Shown: positions 62,185-64,000 of the stretch, piece by piece
Numbering within the stretch: position 1 is the first letter of the stretch
How the letters are laid out: every line of letters starts with the position of its first letter
NCBI GenBank assembly: GCA_002722885.1
Contig: PBNE01000002.1
Coordinates: 348,320-412,319 of the forward strand
Source of the DNA: Rhodospirillaceae bacterium
GTDB lineage: Bacteria > Pseudomonadota > Alphaproteobacteria > SP197
Reading direction: 5' to 3'
DNA: 64,000 bases
Program-made: the position numbers and the translations under genes
The notes under the pieces: model-generated
Told to the model about the DNA's origin: nothing
The model's database searches: none
What the model saw: the letters and a program-made list of their open reading frames with translations, nothing else

Positions 62185-64000
62185 ATGCCACTCGATATGG
62201 ACCTGACGCCCAAGACCGACTTTGAGAAGGTCGGCACCCGCCCTGTGCGGCCGGACGGCGCCGACAAGGTGACCGGCCGCGCCCGTTACGGCGCCGACCT
62301 TTCGAAGGCCGACATGCTGGTCGGCCGCGTGCTACGCAGCCCGCATGCCCACGCGAAAATCATCAGCATCGACACCTCGAAGGCCGAAGCGCTGACCGGC
62401 GTGAAGGCCGTGGTGACGCGTGACGATTTCCCGACCCTGGGCGCCGAAGGCACGATTGACGCCGAGGTGGAGGAGAACGCCTGGGACGCGGCGCGCAATG
62501 TGATGGCCCGCGACAAGGCACTCTACGAAGGCCACGCCGTGGCGGCCGTGGCGGCAACCTCGGCCGCTTTAGCGCGCAAGGCGCTGAAGCTCATCGAGGT
62601 CATCTATGACGTGCTGCCGTCGGTGACCGACGTCGACGACGCCATGAAGCCCGGCGCGCCGATCCTTCATGACGACCTGCGCACCGACGGGCTGGACGAC
62701 GCGCCAGACACACCGACCAATGTGGCGGGTTATTCGCGTGCCGAGATCGGCGATGCGGCGGCAGGTCTGGCCAAGGCCGACCTTGTGATCAAACGCAGCT
62801 TCAAGACCGAAGCCGCGCATCAGGGCTACATCGAGCCTCATGCCTGTCTGGCGACCGTCTCGCAGGACGGTCTGGCGGAGCTGTGGTGCTGCACCCAGGG
62901 CCATTACACCGTGCGTTCGATGTGCGCCGAGATCCTGGGCATGGAGCTTTCGGATCTGCGCGTGACCTCATCGGAAATCGGTGGCGGCTTCGGCGGCAAG
63001 ACGACCGTCTTCCTGGAGCCGGTCGCGCTGGCGCTGGCAAAAAAGAGCCACAGGCCGGTCAAGATGACCATGGGCCGCGAGGAGGTCTTCAAGGCTTCCG
63101 GCCCGACCTCATCGGCCAGCATGGATATCAAGCTCGGCGTCACTAAGGACGGCAAAATCACCGGCTGTGAAGGCAACTTCCGCTATCAGGGCGGCGCGTT
63201 CCCAGGCTCGCCGGTGTCGCTCGCGTTCTGCGGCATGGCGCCCTACGACTGCGGCGATGTGCTGTTTCATTGCTATGACGTCGTCTGCAACCGACCCAAG
63301 CAGGCGGCCTACCGCGCACCCGGCGCACCGATGGCGTGTTACGCGATCGAATCGGTGCTGGACGAGGTTGCCCAGAAGCTCGACATCGATCCCATCGAGC
63401 TGCGGCTGAAGAACGCCGTGACCGAGGGCAAGCGTTCGGTCTATGGCCCGACCTTCAACCGCATCGGTTTCGTGGAATGCCTGGAGGCAACCCGCGATCA
63501 CCCGAACCTGAAGGCCGAGCTGGGCCCGAACCAGGCCCGCGGTATCGCCGCCGGGTTCTGGGCCAACTACGGCGGCCAGACCAGCGTGTCGCTCAACGTC
63601 AACACCGACGGTACGGTACTGCTGTCGCTCGGCACACCCGACATCGGCGGCAGCCGGGCCAGCATGTGCCTGATGGCGGCCGAAGAGCTGGGCATCAGCT
63701 ACGACAAGGTCAAGGCGATCATTGCTGACACTCACGCACTGGGTTTCAACGACGCCACAGGCGGCAGCCGTGTGACCCATTCCGCGGGCATGGCGACCAT
63801 CGATGCCGCACGCAAGGTCATCGAGATCATGAAGCAGCGGGCCGCGCAGGTCTGGGGCATCGATGCCGAGGCCGTGGTCTGGGAGGACGGGCAGGTGCGC
63901 CCATCAGGCCCCAACGCCGGCGATCAAAAGCCGCTGAGTTTCGGCGACATGGCGGGCCTCTCCCATTCGACCGGCGGGCCGATTGCGGGCCATGCCGAAA
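62185..64000 (+). CDS. Molybdenum hydroxylase molybdopterin-binding subunit (CoxL/XdhC type), partial
   Basis: The ATG at 62185 has AAGGAG ten bases upstream and the frame stays open to the window end (605 codons). KVTGRARYGADL near residue 30 begins the aldehyde-oxidase/xanthine-dehydrogenase a/b hammerhead domain. The molybdopterin-binding domain shows EIGGGFGGKTT (~264-275), AYRAPGAP (~375-382) and GTPDIGGSRASMCLMAAEELG. No active-site selenium or CO-type Cys loop (AYxCSFR) is seen, so it is not a CO dehydrogenase; an N-heterocycle or aldehyde hydroxylase is more likely. The catalytic Glu lies beyond the window. Confidence 0.93.
   Translation, partial: MPLDMDLTPKTDFEKVGTRPVRPDGADKVTGRARYGADLSKADMLVGRVLRSPHAHAKIISIDTSKAEALTGVKAVVTRDDFPTLGAEGTIDAEVEENAWDAARNVMARDKALYEGHAVAAVAATSAALARKALKLIEVIYDVLPSVTDVDDAMKPGAPILHDDLRTDGLDDAPDTPTNVAGYSRAEIGDAAAGLAKADLVIKRSFKTEAAHQGYIEPHACLATVSQDGLAELWCCTQGHYTVRSMCAEILGMELSDLRVTSSEIGGGFGGKTTVFLEPVALALAKKSHRPVKMTMGREEVFKASGPTSSASMDIKLGVTKDGKITGCEGNFRYQGGAFPGSPVSLAFCGMAPYDCGDVLFHCYDVVCNRPKQAAYRAPGAPMACYAIESVLDEVAQKLDIDPIELRLKNAVTEGKRSVYGPTFNRIGFVECLEATRDHPNLKAELGPNQARGIAAGFWANYGGQTSVSLNVNTDGTVLLSLGTPDIGGSRASMCLMAAEELGISYDKVKAIIADTHALGFNDATGGSRVTHSAGMATIDAARKVIEIMKQRAAQVWGIDAEAVVWEDGQVRPSGPNAGDQKPLSFGDMAGLSHSTGGPIAGHAE

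Noticed and set aside
1-64000. CRISPR arrays, tRNA or rRNA genes, insertion sequences
   Set aside because: No regularly spaced repeats, no cloverleaf-like or rRNA-like stretches, and no transposase or integrase frames were recognised.
60846-64000. Aerobic carbon monoxide dehydrogenase
   Set aside because: The subunit order is Cox-like, but the large subunit shows no AYxCSFR active-site loop, so a general molybdenum hydroxylase is a better name.

Overview
The window is GC-rich and densely coded, with many 1-4 base gene overlaps and frequent GTG starts. Gene content (DppBCD-type importer genes, a CoxLMS-type molybdenum hydroxylase, hydantoinase A/B, and large Fe(II)/2-oxoglutarate and Rieske oxygenase families) points to a heterotrophic alphaproteobacterium, probably Rhodospirillales-like. 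The oxygenase expansion together with many freshly broken genes would fit a marine or host-associated lineage, but that is inference. I see no rRNA, tRNA, CRISPR array, integrase or transposase.

Layout. 1-1397 (minus): an ABC exporter cut by the window edge. 1633-8286: a tightly coupled operon of four glycosyltransferases, a histidine phosphatase, a polysaccharide-deacetylase-like protein and a small membrane protein. 8283-14225: a complete oligopeptide/dipeptide-type ABC importer (fused double ATPase, binding protein, two permeases), coupled to the operon before it. 14235-25880: housekeeping and mixed genes: a decayed adenylate cyclase, a methyltransferase, an MBL-fold hydrolase, pyrE, an MFS carrier, a kinase-like phosphotransferase, an OmpR-type regulator, a frameshifted alpha/beta hydrolase, a Lon-like protease, an L,D-transpeptidase and ModA.

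26049-53530 is an accessory catabolic region. It holds eight phytanoyl-CoA dioxygenase (PhyH) family genes in two blocks (five on the minus strand, one of them broken; three on the plus strand), two TauD/TfdA dioxygenases, an intact Rieske oxygenase and a broken tandem copy, and two homocysteine S-methyltransferase-like proteins. It also holds an arginase-fold protein with altered metal ligands, an amidohydrolase, a guanidino-modifying (arginine-deiminase-fold) enzyme, an old-yellow-enzyme/FAD fusion, a cupin, an enoyl-CoA hydratase, a seven-repeat FG-GAP lipoprotein and a secreted DM13 protein. Together these suggest oxidative breakdown of methylated or guanidino nitrogen compounds, but no single gene proves a substrate.

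53544-64000: a serine beta-lactamase-like hydrolase on the minus strand, then a plus-strand operon of hydantoinase A and B, an SDR, a DHA2-type exporter and the medium, small and large (cut by the window end) subunits of a xanthine-dehydrogenase-family molybdenum hydroxylase. This looks like an N-heterocycle or hydantoin catabolic unit.

At least eight genes carry frameshifts, nonsense codons or internal deletions while their remaining sequence is still easily recognised, so decay is recent or the assembly has errors.
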